The position numbers and the translations under genes were made by a program. From the NCBI RefSeq assembly GCF_002797315.1, contig NZ_KZ454936.1:2737645-2801644 (forward strand): a stretch of DNA of 64,000 nt. Direction: 5' to 3'. Below are positions 8,482-17,361 of the stretch, piece after piece; positions within the stretch are counted from its first letter, which is position 1; the number at the start of each line of letters is the position of its first letter. The DNA comes from Bacillus sp. FJAT-44742 (GTDB taxonomy: Bacteria > Bacillota > Bacilli > Bacillales > Marinococcaceae). Below the pieces are notes generated by a model. The model made no database searches. It saw only the letters and a list, made by a program, of their open reading frames with translations, and was not told the DNA's origin.

Positions 8482-9219
8482 GTGAATGGTTTTTTTGTAA
8501 CAGGGACAGACACAGAAGTAGGAAAAACAATTGTTACCTGTCTTCTTTATCAATTACTGCGTGAAAGAGGGTTTAATGTTGTGCCTTTTAAGCCAATACA
8601 AACGGGTACGATTTCCCAGGATGGAGGACACTCTCTTGCTCCTGACGTGGAGATGTATAAAAAATCAGGTGTTAGAGAGGCGAGCAGCAATCTTTCAGCC
8701 TATCTTTTTGAACCACCCTGTTCTCCTCATCTTGCCAGCAGGCTAGCCGGTACAACAATCGATTTCCCAGTCATTTTTGAGACGATGAGACATCTTTCTC
8801 GTAAATACAACTCAATTCTTATGGAAGGAGCAGGCGGCCTGTCGGTCCCTATAAATGAACAGAAAGACATGGCCGATTTAGCCAAAGAAGCGGGATTACC
8901 TCTTCTCATTGTGGCTCGTCCTAATTTAGGGACCATAAACCATACCCTGCAGACAATCTCTTATGCAAAATCCAAAGGCCTGACGATAGCGGGGGTTATA
9001 TTCTCCAATGTCCCTGCTGAAAAAACTTTTATAGAAGAAGAAAACATTCGATACATTCAGCAGTTTGCCCCGGTGCTGGGATCGATCCCGGAAGTCCGCG
9101 AGATAGAAGAAAAAATAGGCTCTGCCGATTTACTTGCAACACTGGCCCCTTTTATTGAAACAGAAAAATTAGTAAACATACTGAGAGGTGAAAACAATTG
9201 GTTAACCCAGACAAACTAA
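8482..9219 (+). CDS. bioD: Dethiobiotin synthetase
   Basis: 245-residue ATP-dependent carboxylase. It has the P-loop-like GTDTEVGKT at the N-terminus, PFKPIQTG, and [11 protein letters not shown]. It closes the ureido ring of 7,8-diaminopelargonate to give dethiobiotin. The GTG at 8482 has a GGGAGGG ribosome site with 7-base spacing; a TTG 72 bases upstream has none and would add a non-homologous extension. The 76 bases between bioC and bioD hold no clear terminator. The end overlaps bioA by 22 bases. Confidence 0.94.
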   Translation: MNGFFVTGTDTEVGKTIVTCLLYQLLRERGFNVVPFKPIQTGTISQDGGHSLAPDVEMYKKSGVREASSNLSAYLFEPPCSPHLASRLAGTTIDFPVIFETMRHLSRKYNSILMEGAGGLSVPINEQKDMADLAKEAGLPLLIVARPNLGTINHTLQTISYAKSKGLTIAGVIFSNVPAEKTFIEEENIRYIQQFAPVLGSIPEVREIEEKIGSADLLATLAPFIETEKLVNILRGENNWLTQTN

Positions 9220-10559
9220 TTGAGATAAGCAAGGAATATTTGTGGCTTCCTTTTACCCAAATGAAAGATTACGAGCAGGATCCATTAATCATTAAAGATG
9301 GAGAAGGTGTAAAGCTAACAGATATATACGGAAAAGAATACTACGACGGATACTCTTCCCTATGGGTTAATGTTCATGGTCATAAGAAACAGGAAATTGA
9401 TCAGGCCATTAAAGATCAGCTTGATTCCATTGCCCACTCTACCCTGCTAGGTGCCTCGAACGTTCCTGCAACATTACTGGCAGAAAAATTAATAGCTCTC
9501 TCTCCTACTAATTTAAAAAGGGTGTTTTATTCCGACAGCGGAGCAGAAGCTATTGAAATTGCTTTAAAGATGGCCTTTCAATATTGGTACAACCAGGGGA
9601 ATGGCAAGAAAACTAAATTTGTAACTTTTACTAACGGTTATCATGGCGATACAGTGGGTGCAATTAGTGTAGGGGCTGTGGACCTTTTTCACAAAATATA
9701 TAATCCATTGATGTTTAACAGCTTGAAGGTGCCCTTTCCTGATGTATATCGTCATCCTAGCGGAAATGCTGGCGAAGCGATGAAGGATTCCCTGCAGGCT
9801 CTCAGGGATACTTTCGAAAACCATCATAAAGAAATTGCCGGCCTCATCATGGAATCGAAAATTCAAGGAGCAGGCGGCATGAAAGTTATGCCTGAAGGTT
9901 TCTATAAGGAAGTGGAACGCCTTTGCCGGGAATATAACGTGTTATTGATTGTTGATGAGGTAGCCACAGGCTTTGGCAGAACAGGGAAAATGTTTGCTGT
10001 AGAGCACGAGAACATCAAGCCTGACATTATGACGGTTGCAAAAGGAATAACCGGGGGCTACCTTCCAATTGCCGCAACCTTAACAACAGAAAAAGTTCAT
10101 CAGGCTTTTTATGATGATTACACGAAATTAAAGACCCTTTTTCATGGTCATTCTTATACTGGAAACCAGCTTGGCTGTGCCGCAGCTCTGGCTAACTTAG
10201 AACTGTTTGAAAAAGAAAACATCGTGGATAGTGTGCAGAGAAAAGCAGGGGTGTTATCAGAAACATTACAACCTATAGAACAGCTCCCTCATGCAGGGGA
10301 TGTACGTCAACTTGGCTTTATGGTGGGAATTGAACTAGTAAAGGACAAACAAACGAAAGAATCTTTTCCTTTTGAAGACAGAATAGCTTATCAAACAACA
10401 TTAACGATGAGAAAAAATGGCATGCTGTCTCGTCCTCTTGGTGACACGCTGATCTTTATGCCGCCTCTTTGTGCATCGGAACAAGAAATAAAAGAAATGA
10501 CAGGAATCATACACCAATCTATCGAAGAAACTATATTTAATAAGTCAGAAATGAGTTGA
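9198..10559 (+). CDS. bioA: Adenosylmethionine-8-amino-7-oxononanoate aminotransferase
   Basis: 453-residue class III PLP aminotransferase. It has [14 protein letters not shown] at the N-terminus (typical of BioA), the [14 protein letters not shown] aspartate segment and [16 protein letters not shown] with the Schiff-base lysine. It converts 8-amino-7-oxononanoate to 7,8-diaminopelargonate; whether the amino donor is SAM or lysine cannot be told. The TTG start at 9198 has GAGAGGTG seven bases before it and lies inside the end of bioD. Last gene of the operon; bioB is absent from this locus. Confidence 0.94.
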   Translation: MVNPDKLIEISKEYLWLPFTQMKDYEQDPLIIKDGEGVKLTDIYGKEYYDGYSSLWVNVHGHKKQEIDQAIKDQLDSIAHSTLLGASNVPATLLAEKLIALSPTNLKRVFYSDSGAEAIEIALKMAFQYWYNQGNGKKTKFVTFTNGYHGDTVGAISVGAVDLFHKIYNPLMFNSLKVPFPDVYRHPSGNAGEAMKDSLQALRDTFENHHKEIAGLIMESKIQGAGGMKVMPEGFYKEVERLCREYNVLLIVDEVATGFGRTGKMFAVEHENIKPDIMTVAKGITGGYLPIAATLTTEKVHQAFYDDYTKLKTLFHGHSYTGNQLGCAAALANLELFEKENIVDSVQRKAGVLSETLQPIEQLPHAGDVRQLGFMVGIELVKDKQTKESFPFEDRIAYQTTLTMRKNGMLSRPLGDTLIFMPPLCASEQEIKEMTGIIHQSIEETIFNKSEMS

Positions 10560-10642
10560 GTTCATATATAAGTGTTCACATCTCTTCGGCTTCATTGTGG
10601 TATTTATCTTGCCAAAAGAAGACTTTGGCATGCTCAACTAAA

Positions 10643-10691
10643 AAGAAGGGATGGTGTTCAAAAGTAAAGCTTTTGAACACCATCCCTTCTT
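10643..10691. terminator. 22-bp perfect hairpin, terminator for the 63-residue protein gene
   Basis: Two perfectly complementary 22-base arms (10643-10664 and 10670-10691) with a TAAAG loop. On the minus strand the stem runs into a short T stretch, so it most likely terminates the 10711-10902 gene and may also stop bioA read-through. Confidence 0.75.
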
Positions 10692-10710
10692 AAATTATAA
10701 TGAATAATCC

Positions 10711-10902
10711 TTAGTTAGTGTTTACTTTTTCAATCTCTCTCTTCCATTTGGATAAGCTATCAATCATTTCAAGAAAGTGGTGGTTAAATGGATATGCAGA
10801 TGCTACTGTTTCTAACTCTTTTTCATTTAATCCTTTTATTTCCCGTTCCAGCTCATTTAAATTATCAATTGAACAATTTAATAATTTAATTACATCCTCC
10901 AC
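10711..10902 (-). CDS. 63-residue uncharacterised helical protein
   Basis: Small acidic protein predicted to be mostly helical, with heptad-like leucines (EDVIKLLNCSIDNLNELEREI), a middle YPFNHHFLEM segment and a lysine-rich end. The GTG at 10902 has GAGAGGTG 7 bases upstream, better than an ATG seven bases further in. A strong hairpin follows the stop. No family recognised; the ribosome site and dedicated terminator make it likely to be a real gene. Confidence 0.6.
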   Translation of the reverse strand: MEDVIKLLNCSIDNLNELEREIKGLNEKELETVASAYPFNHHFLEMIDSLSKWKREIEKVNTN

Positions 10903-11025
10903 GAACTGTCACCTCTCTCAATCTATAGTGTGAATATAAGGAAAGTGAGTTCATAAGTAATTTCTACCTGTCATTCTTCTGGGGGGGCAATGTTCATTTC
11001 CTCTGGCCTTTTACTCGACCCGCCT

Positions 11026-11238
11026 TTACTCTAACTCTATCAAATCATCACCCTCATTGATAAAATCACCTTCTTGCTTAAGTAGCTTCTTAACCACTCC
11101 GTCTTTACCAGCAGCAATAGGGATTTCCATTTTCATTGATTCTAAAATGGCAACCTCTTCTCCTGCTTTGACTTGATCCCCTTCCCCGACTAATACCTTC
11201 CACAAGTTCCCTGCCATATCTGCTTTAATGCTGCTCAT
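11026..11238 (-). CDS. yngHB: Small biotinyl/lipoyl-domain protein (BCCP-like)
   Basis: 70-residue stand-alone biotinyl domain with the biotinylation motif ESMKMEIP (target lysine about residue 36) between two beta-rich halves, VLVGEGDQVKAGE and VKKLLKQEGDFINEGD. It resembles Bacillus subtilis YngHB, a carrier used with a biotin carboxylase for acyl-CoA carboxylation. No carboxylase or carboxyltransferase gene is adjacent, so the partner must be elsewhere. It lies near the biotin operon on the opposite strand, but nothing indicates common control. Confidence 0.85.
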   Translation of the reverse strand: MSSIKADMAGNLWKVLVGEGDQVKAGEEVAILESMKMEIPIAAGKDGVVKKLLKQEGDFINEGDDLIELE

Positions 11239-11319
11239 AACAATCCTCCCTGCCTATGTAAAGGCTTTCATTATTTTGGAATCTAGTCTCACTTTGTACT
11301 CTCCTCTTATGACTGCAGA

Positions 11320-11335
11320 CTGAACAATCGTTCAG
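11320..11335. promoter_or_regulatory. Candidate TetR-type operator
   Basis: CTGAAC, four bases, GTTCAG: a perfect 6+6 inverted repeat about 82 bases upstream of the biotinyl-domain gene and downstream of a TetR gene. Spacing and symmetry suit a TetR-family site, but the link to that regulator is inferred. Confidence 0.4.
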
Positions 11336-11481
11336 GTTGGTGGTAAATAAAAACCATTTCTTACATGTACAAGGAGATATTATCTTTACTCACTATATCA
11401 TAATATTAAGAAAATTTCATTATCAAAATTGGGAAATATCTGAAATCAAAACAGGCACTACTAGTTCTCTCCCGTCATAAA

Positions 11482-11550
11482 GGGGTTGTCCCATAGTGAC
11501 GCTGCAATTTTTTCAATGCTGATAAAGCTTTTGGGACATGGGACAGCCCG
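11482..11550 (-). terminator. Possible terminator of the TetR gene
   Basis: GGGCTGTCCCA pairs with TGGGACAACCC (one G-U) across about 45 bases, just after the stop of the TetR gene on the minus strand. The loop is long and the T run weak, so this is tentative. Confidence 0.4.
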
Positions 11551-11562
11551 CTATCCTATTGT

Positions 11563-12180
11563 TTAAACCAATTTATGCAGCAATAAATTAACCTGCATCT
11601 TTGTATACTCTTCCAAGGTACACGTTTTTCGAAGAGCCCACCGTCTGAAGGTCCACATTTGCCCGCTGACAATAATGTTATGAGCAAGGAGCCAGCACTC
11701 TTTATCGGAAAGGGCAATCCCGCCTGCTTCCCTAACATTTAATATCGTTTCTTCAATAATTTTTGTTAACTCCTCGTCCTTTTTAAGAACATAAGGAAGA
11801 GCATTTTTGGGGAGGGATTTTGTTTCCTGGTACATCACCAGAACCTCGTCCTGCATTTCATCCATCACTTTAAATAAAGAAGAAATAACCTCTTCTAGTG
11901 AATCAATGCCATTTCCGCCTTTCGTCAAACTGGCTTCAAGGCGATCACGTACTTCTTCAAAGATTGAATCACATACTAGATATAAAATATCTTCTTTTCT
12001 TCCTATGTATTCATAAAGTGTCCCAATACTAAAGCCTGCTTCCTTGGCAATCTCTCTTGTTGTAATTCTGTCAAAACCTTTCTTTTTCAGTAACACGACA
12101 GCCGCATTAACCATTTGTTCTCTTCTTCGCTTAACAAGGTGCTGATCTTTTACAATAGATGGAACCAGGTTTTTCTCCAT
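11563..12180 (-). CDS. TetR/AcrR-family transcriptional regulator
   Basis: 205 residues. The N-terminal helix-turn-helix is clear (AAVVLLKKKGFDRITTREIAKEAGFSIGTLYEYIGRKEDIL, about residues 24-66), followed by a helical ligand-binding domain without a recognisable signature. ATG at 12180 has AGAGAGG 8 bases upstream; the GTG three codons earlier is too close to that site. Target unknown: the nearest same-strand gene downstream is the biotinyl-domain protein, whose upstream region contains a TetR-like palindrome. Confidence 0.85.
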   Translation of the reverse strand: MEKNLVPSIVKDQHLVKRRREQMVNAAVVLLKKKGFDRITTREIAKEAGFSIGTLYEYIGRKEDILYLVCDSIFEEVRDRLEASLTKGGNGIDSLEEVISSLFKVMDEMQDEVLVMYQETKSLPKNALPYVLKKDEELTKIIEETILNVREAGGIALSDKECWLLAHNIIVSGQMWTFRRWALRKTCTLEEYTKMQVNLLLHKLV

Positions 12181-12298
12181 CTCTTTCACCTCTCTCTACG
12201 TTCTTATACAAAAAGATTTTCATAACATTCGCCCTTTTTCATTTACTTACTTTATCACTTGTGTCTAAAAATTACGAGCAGAGGTTATTAATTTTTTG

Positions 12299-12353
12299 GG
12301 CTCTGTTAAAGGCGATTGTTAATTCTTTTTAGTTATTTGATTGTAAATAAAGA
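12299..12353 (+). repeat. Dispersed GGCTCTGTTAAAGG repeat, copy A
   Basis: Starts GGCTCTGTTAAAGGCGA and continues through an ATTCTTTTTA block and ATTTGATTGTA to ATAAAG. It is nearly colinear with copy C at 63907-63961 over about 55 bases and with copy B at 15342 over about 50. Confidence 0.75.
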
Positions 12354-12404
12354 GTATTTGGCGCGAATACATAGCGATCAAGCAGCCAGAGTTCATTTTC
12401 CTCT

Positions 12405-12448
12405 TCAAAAAAGAGACTGTCAGCAAAATTACTTTTGTGACAGTCTCT
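12405..12448 (-). terminator. Terminator of the LysM hydrolase gene
   Basis: 11-bp stem AGAGACTGTCA / TGACAGTCTCT with extra inner pairing, followed by six T on the minus strand. Confidence 0.85.
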
Positions 12449-12485
12449 CTTTGAACACTCTGATTAGTGATTTTTGATATAGAAT

Positions 12486-13106
12486 TTATTTTGAAAATAC
12501 GTGATTGCCGATTGTTTTTGTCTCTTCTCTTGTTGCATTCCATAAGTTTGTTGCTGTTTGAGGATTGTAGAAGAATAAAGAACCATGCCCTTGCCCACTA
12601 TTGTTCAACGCCTCTTCTACTGCTCTCTCTGCAGTGTCTGTAGGGACCTGGTTAATTGATCCGTTTTGAACAGGCGTAAATTGTCCTTGCTCATGAATGA
12701 CACCTTGAATAGTATTTGGAAACTGAGAGCTTTCTACGCGATTAAGTACCACTTCAGCCACAGCTACTTGACCTTCATATGGCTCACCAGTTGCTTCAGC
12801 TGTAACTAACTGGGATAACAAACGCTTATCCTCCTCACTCGCAGTACCGCTATATTCATTCGCTGATGGGCTATGATCCTGTTCATTGTCAGTCGAAGGA
12901 ATTTGCAAGGATTCACCAACGTGGATCATGCTCTCACTTTTATTATTCGTATTCTTAATTTCCTCGACACTTACATCATGATTGTTTGCAATGGACCAGA
13001 GCGTATCACCGCTTTGCACTGTATGCGAACTTGATGCCTCCGTTTCGTTTGCACCAAAGATTATAACAGCCATAGACACAGAAAGAGCTCCTACCCACTT
13101 ACGCAT
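12486..13106 (-). CDS. LysM-containing SleB/CwlJ-family cell wall hydrolase
   Basis: 206-residue secreted protein: signal peptide to about residue 24 (VGALSVSMAVIIFG...TEASS), one LysM peptidoglycan-binding repeat at about 28-70 (HTVQSGDTLWSIANNHDVSVEEIK), a Ser/Glu-rich linker, then the Hydrolase_2 domain (LLSQLVTAEATGEPYEGQVAVAEVVLNRV). The catalytic glutamate is expected in the TAEATGEP segment. Relatives are the spore cortex-lytic SleB and CwlJ, and YkvT. The ATG follows TTGGAGG. It may act in cortex or vegetative wall turnover; sequence alone does not decide. Confidence 0.9.
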   Translation of the reverse strand: MRKWVGALSVSMAVIIFGANETEASSSHTVQSGDTLWSIANNHDVSVEEIKNTNNKSESMIHVGESLQIPSTDNEQDHSPSANEYSGTASEEDKRLLSQLVTAEATGEPYEGQVAVAEVVLNRVESSQFPNTIQGVIHEQGQFTPVQNGSINQVPTDTAERAVEEALNNSGQGHGSLFFYNPQTATNLWNATREETKTIGNHVFSK

Positions 13107-13334
13107 TAAATAAAACCTCCAATAAATGTAATGATGTAATGTAACACGATGCTTATCTTAACAATCAGTACTCATCTCTTCAACAAGGAAGCAAAAGATA
13201 GAGCACACTGGAAAAGAAGAATAGGATAAAGTGGTAAATGGCTCAACGATTCGTTGGAGGCCGCCGCTAGTACGCGATGGAAGAATCTTAAGCCTGTCTT
13301 ATAGAGCAGAAACAAAATATTTTTACCAGAGTTA

Positions 13335-13378
13335 AAAAAAAAAAACACTCTCTTTTTAATTTTAGAGAGTGCTTTTTT
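13335..13378. terminator. Terminator of the chemoreceptor gene
   Basis: Stem CACTCTCT / AGAGAGTG with AT inner pairs, long T run on the minus strand (complement of the 12-base A run before it) and six T on the plus strand. Confidence 0.8.
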
Positions 13379-13386
13379 AGACCTTT

Positions 13387-15123
13387 TTATTTTGTTAGTG
13401 AAAATTTATTAATTGTTTTCTGCATGTCTTCAGAAACTTGTCTTAAATTCTCAGCTGAAGCATTGATTTCCTCCATTGAAGCGCTTTGCTCTTCTGTAGC
13501 TGCAGCTACTTGCTCCACCTCTTGTGCGGTGTGGCTGACGCCCTCTTCTGCTTTTTGAATACTTTCTAAAGATTTGCCAGTCTTCCCTACAACCTCTCTT
13601 AGTAAGGAGGTTACTTTGTTTACATGCGTATTTATCAACGTCACAGCCTCTTCTATACTGTTGAATTCTTTACCCGTGTGAACGGTGGTTGTCTGGCACT
13701 CTTCCACATGTTTATTGTTTACTTCGATAGCCTTGACTGAGTTTTCAACCCCTGCCTGAATATCGCCGATTAATGCCCTGATTTCCTTAGCCGAATCGCT
13801 GGACTGTTCTGCTAATTTCCTCACTTCATCAGCTACCACAGCAAATCCTTTTCCTTGTTCACCTGCTCTTGCCGCTTCAATGGCTGCGTTTAATGCCAAG
13901 AGATTTGTTTGATCTGCTATATCAGTAATAATAGTAATAATATAATTAATTTGAGCGGATTTATCTTTCAGTTGTTCCATCTCTTTACTTGTAGAAATAG
14001 CCGTCTCCTGGAGGGTTTTCATTTGTTCTACAAGGGTTCTCACCATTTCTTTTCCCGTTTCTGTGTTGGCGTTAGCACTTGTATTTGACTGCCGGACAGC
14101 TGTCATTTCTCTATTCAGCTGGTCAATGGTATTACTAATTTCATTCATAATTCCAGAATTTGTTCTGCTGGCCACTATTTGTTCTCCGGCATAATCACTT
14201 ACCTCCTGTATCGAGGAGGAGATCAATTCTGAGGCACGCGTGTTTTCATTTGTCGCAGCATTAAGCTCCTGTGCCATTGCTGAAACTTGTTCACCTGCTT
14301 CATTAACATTTTTGATAATAGAGCGTATAGACTGTTTCATCATGTTTACTTGCGTTCCAAGAGAACCTATTTCATCCCTTCTTGTTATTCTTAGCTCTTT
14401 TCTGCTCAATACTCCATTTGCTATTTCCGTAAGCTCTTTTTCTATTTCTTTTACAGGCCTGGAGATACGGTTTGCAAAATAAAAAATGATTCCTCCACCA
14501 ACAAGTGTAGAAATAACAACCGTCAGCAATAAAGCATGCAGAACTCCCTGAGCTCCTCCATTATAATCAACATAATAGGAGCCTGCTGCAACCACCCATC
14601 CCCACTCTTCATCAAGACTGGAATAAATAATTTTAGGAGCAGATTGCTCCGGATTATCAGGGAGCGGCCAGTCATAAGAGACAAACCCGCCGCCGGTGGC
14701 GGCCTCTTCAATAACATTTTGAATAAAAAAGGAGCCATCTTCTCCTTGTTCCCCCCAAATGTTATCCCCCTCTAACAATGGGTGGGCAAGCAGTGTCCCG
14801 TCCCTGTCTATTATGTAAAAATAACCATGTTCCCCAAGGTCAATTTGTTCTGTGATCATGCGGCTCCCATCTTCCTGCAACACTCCGACCAGACTTTCCT
14901 TTACCATCTCCTGTGCCTCCTCTGAAGACAGTCCGCCGGCTTCCACATCCCTTTGCATACTATTAATTAATTCCATGGCAAGATTAACATTGTTTTCTAA
15001 ATTGACCTCGCCTGCTTGTGTAAGTTCAGCTTCTGCGGTTTTGTAACTTACCCACCCTAAAATACTCATGGGAACAATTAATGTAACCAAACACAGGAAT
15101 AGCAGCCTTCCTTTCAATCCCAT
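13387..15123 (-). CDS. Methyl-accepting chemotaxis protein with Cache sensor
   Basis: 578 residues. First helix about 7-28, then an extracellular Cache-type sensor (about 30-190) with the typical [17 protein letters not shown] and [13 protein letters not shown] second helix follows at about 193-217, then HAMP ([12 protein letters not shown] onward), and a long coiled-coil signalling domain whose hairpin tip reads [37 protein letters not shown]. It would signal to CheA/CheW. Ligand unknown; such Cache domains often bind amino acids or organic acids. ATG behind GGAGAGAG. Monocistronic, with its own terminator. Confidence 0.95.
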   Translation of the reverse strand: MGLKGRLLFLCLVTLIVPMSILGWVSYKTAEAELTQAGEVNLENNVNLAMELINSMQRDVEAGGLSSEEAQEMVKESLVGVLQEDGSRMITEQIDLGEHGYFYIIDRDGTLLAHPLLEGDNIWGEQGEDGSFFIQNVIEEAATGGGFVSYDWPLPDNPEQSAPKIIYSSLDEEWGWVVAAGSYYVDYNGGAQGVLHALLLTVVISTLVGGGIIFYFANRISRPVKEIEKELTEIANGVLSRKELRITRRDEIGSLGTQVNMMKQSIRSIIKNVNEAGEQVSAMAQELNAATNENTRASELISSSIQEVSDYAGEQIVASRTNSGIMNEISNTIDQLNREMTAVRQSNTSANANTETGKEMVRTLVEQMKTLQETAISTSKEMEQLKDKSAQINYIITIITDIADQTNLLALNAAIEAARAGEQGKGFAVVADEVRKLAEQSSDSAKEIRALIGDIQAGVENSVKAIEVNNKHVEECQTTTVHTGKEFNSIEEAVTLINTHVNKVTSLLREVVGKTGKSLESIQKAEEGVSHTAQEVEQVAAATEEQSASMEEINASAENLRQVSEDMQKTINKFSLTK

Positions 15124-15296
15124 TATTCTCTCTCCTTCAAAAAATATAGAATTTTCTAACTCCTTATATTTTTTATCGTCTTCTCTTTCTAAAAGTTGAA
15201 GGCGTTTACAATAAATAATGGGAGAGGTAATAGCAAGGAAAGATGAAGTTTAGTGAAGTAGAAGAAATCGAACGCCCGCCGGAGGAGAAAAATTGT

Positions 15297-15335
15297 AAGC
15301 CAGAAGTGACAAAAAACACCTCATTTCTGGCTTTT
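15297..15335. terminator. Intrinsic terminator downstream of the DUF5316-like gene
   Basis: 13-base arms AAGCCAGAAGTGA / TCATTTCTGGCTT with an 11-base A-rich loop and T run. Confidence 0.7.
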
Positions 15336-15341
15336 CCTATA

Positions 15342-15391
15342 GGCTCTGTTAAAGGTGAATGTTTTTCACAAGTCACTTTATTATAGATAAA
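15342..15391 (+). repeat. Dispersed GGCTCTGTTAAAGG repeat, copy B
   Basis: GGCTCTGTTAAAGGTGAATG followed by a T-rich block and TTATAGATAAA; shares the order of blocks with copies A and C. Confidence 0.7.
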
Positions 15392-15432
15392 CGTGTAAGA
15401 CCCCTTCGGGAGAGGATGAGCCGCAAGCTTTA

Positions 15433-15729
15433 CTAAAAAATAAAGTGGGAGACAAATAAATATATAAGTGCAACTGTCAGGTTGGGAACAGAAGCAGCTG
15501 CATGTACTTTCGCCGCTTCCCTTCTATCTTTTTTTACTCCGTACTCGGAAAAGAAGGATTCTTTGTTATCCTGCAATACCGAATCTAAATAAACGAATAA
15601 AGCCAGGAACAAGCTCATAACACCCAAGGAGCCTGATATATATATAAGGAAGTACCAACTGCCAGTGATCAGACTAAGAGTAAAAACGACAACCGCGGAC
15701 AAAGACGCTATCATAAAGCTCAGTTTCAT
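15433..15729 (-). CDS. 98-residue membrane protein, DUF5316-like
   Basis: Three hydrophobic segments (about 4-22, 26-48, 80-97) flank a polar loop YGVKKDRREAAKVHAA. Size and layout recall DUF5316 membrane proteins of Bacillus, which have a similar charged DRRE-type loop; this is a tentative resemblance. The ATG has GGGAGGTG upstream. No function known. Confidence 0.65.
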   Translation of the reverse strand: MKLSFMIASLSAVVVFTLSLITGSWYFLIYISGSLGVMSLFLALFVYLDSVLQDNKESFFSEYGVKKDRREAAKVHAAASVPNLTVALIYLFVSHFIF

Positions 15730-15804
15730 AACACACCTCCCTTGGATATGTTATTCTCTCTTGTCTGTATTCTTCCTTCTCACTTAGAAGATTCTAATTC
15801 ATAC

Positions 15805-15845
15805 AAAAAAACGCTTAATCTCAATAAAGGATTAAGCGTTTATTT
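15805..15845. terminator. Terminator of the NarK-like gene
   Basis: AACGCTTAATC / GATTAAGCGTT stem flanked by A and T runs, 1-5 bases past the stop of the minus-strand transporter gene. Confidence 0.85.
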
Positions 15846-17039
15846 CTAGGAGCCAGCTTTTACATCTACTAACCTTGTGTATTTTGTGTTGTCGTATTGT
15901 TTTATATTAATGACAAAACAAACAAGAGCCAGAATAGACAGGAGCAGAAACCCAAGCATATAGGTACCTGTTACGTCTTGGACGATTCCAAGCAGGATTG
16001 GCGGGAAAAAACCCCCAAGTCCTCCTGCCGCCCCGACAATTCCAGTTACCGCACCCGTTGATTTCGGGAACTTCTCTGGTACGAGTTTAAAGATCGCTCC
16101 GTTTCCTATCCCGCACATGAGGGCAATCAGCAAGCAGGCAGCCGTCATTAAAGCCATGTTTTCCAAGCCAAAAGTAAGTACTAATCCTCCTAATGTAATC
16201 CCTATAAATACAACCGTTATTGCTTTTCCAGCTCCAATTTTATCGCCTGCATACCCCCCAAAAGGCCGAACAAGAGTCGCTAAAATTACAAAACCAGCTG
16301 CTCTGGCCCCTGCATCGACAGCGCTAAGATCGTGGAGAGACATTAATAACGTCGGCAGATAAATACCAAAAGCTACAAATGCACCAAACGTTACGAAATA
16401 AAACAAAGAAAAAATAATACTGTCTTTATGCTTTAATACCGAAAGTGTCCCTGCTAATGTTTTCTTTTCAGCTGGCTTTGGGGTTTCCGGAGTCCAGTAC
16501 CAAATCATGAAGGCCATCATAACGATGGGAATAACCAGTATCCAAAAAGCCCACTGCACACCGTACACCACAGCGATGGTAGGCAAAGCGGCCCCGGCAA
16601 GAGCCGTTCCTATATTTCCCATTCCATTTATCCCTAATGCCGTTCCCTGCTTTTCTGTTGGAGTCCACTTTGCTACAAAGGTGATGGAAACTGCAAAACA
16701 AGCCCCCGACATACCTAAAAAGAACGCCCAAATTAACAAAGAGTAGTATGAATCAGCAAAACCAATGCCTATCAAGGGAATAACGGTAAAAATCAACAAA
16801 GCAGTGAAAACCTTTCTGCCCCCATGCTGGTCAGTTAGAATTCCAAGCGGCACTCTCATAACAGACCCTAAGAGCACGGGGATTGCTACTAAGACACTGG
16901 TCTGCGTTGCCGTTAACCCGTAAATCGTCTCAAATTGATTCGCTAAGGGCGATAAAGAAGCCCAAACAGTAAACGAGAAAACCATTGCAAGAGTTGTCAG
17001 TAATAATATTCTTCTGCTTATTTTCTGTTGTTCTTCCAT
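15846..17039 (-). CDS. narK: NarK-like nitrate/nitrite MFS transporter
   Basis: 397-residue protein with 12 predicted helices. Segments characteristic of the nitrate/nitrite porter family are VPLGILTDQHGGRKVF (loop 2-3), the glycine-rich MSGACFAVSITFVAKWTPTEKQGTALGINGMGNIGTALAG, and GAAGGLGGFFPPILLG in the second half. It would import nitrate or exchange it for nitrite. No nitrate reductase, Fnr or ArfM gene is adjacent. The ATG has a GGGGTGAG ribosome site. Narrow substrate is inferred from family only. Confidence 0.82.
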   Translation of the reverse strand: MEEQQKISRRILLLTTLAMVFSFTVWASLSPLANQFETIYGLTATQTSVLVAIPVLLGSVMRVPLGILTDQHGGRKVFTALLIFTVIPLIGIGFADSYYSLLIWAFFLGMSGACFAVSITFVAKWTPTEKQGTALGINGMGNIGTALAGAALPTIAVVYGVQWAFWILVIPIVMMAFMIWYWTPETPKPAEKKTLAGTLSVLKHKDSIIFSLFYFVTFGAFVAFGIYLPTLLMSLHDLSAVDAGARAAGFVILATLVRPFGGYAGDKIGAGKAITVVFIGITLGGLVLTFGLENMALMTAACLLIALMCGIGNGAIFKLVPEKFPKSTGAVTGIVGAAGGLGGFFPPILLGIVQDVTGTYMLGFLLLSILALVCFVINIKQYDNTKYTRLVDVKAGS

Positions 17040-17361
17040 ACACTCTCACCCCAATACCATAGAAACTTTTTGTTGTATATAAAATACATATTTAAAATAA
17101 AATCCCGACAAATTTTATTTTATCGTTCCTTAAGATGGATTTGGGTGATGATGTTATAAAACCTAACATAGAAATTTAACAATGAGGAGGAGGGACGTGT
17201 ATCATTGCTTCTTCCCTTAAAACTGGCTGTACAGTATTTTAGTTCCTCTCTCCGCTCTTTTTCTCCTTATTTGTCAATATTATTCACCTTAAAACCTTTA
17301 TAAATAATGCTTGATAGAACAAAATACGAATACTTCATTAAAATGTAAACGGGGTATATTC
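17040..17361. other. 322-bp divergent promoter region with AT-rich inverted repeat
   Basis: Between narK (minus) and the lipid-kinase-like gene (plus). An 11-bp inverted repeat TAAAATAAAAT / ATTTTATTTTA (17093-17122, loop CCCGACAA) lies 54 bases before the narK start and could be an operator. Nothing else distinct. Confidence 0.5.

Larger units (their letters stand above)
11239..11562. other. 324-bp intergenic region: operator-like palindrome and hairpin
   Basis: Two structures are visible. One is the palindrome CTGAACAATCGTTCAG at 11320-11335. The other is a wide inverted repeat GGGTTGTCCCA / TGGGACAGCCC spanning about 11482-11550. No convincing ORF. Confidence 0.6.
12181..12485. other. Intergenic region with dispersed repeat copy A and a terminator
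   Basis: About 305 bases hold an AT-rich promoter-like stretch for the TetR gene, repeat copy A (12299-12353) and the terminator of the LysM hydrolase gene (12405-12448). No gene seen. Confidence 0.6.
15124..15432. other. 309-bp intergenic region with hairpin and repeat copy B
   Basis: Contains a terminator-like stem at 15297-15335 and dispersed repeat copy B at 15342-15391. The stretch next to 15124 should hold the chemoreceptor promoter. No ORF with a ribosome site seen. Confidence 0.6.
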
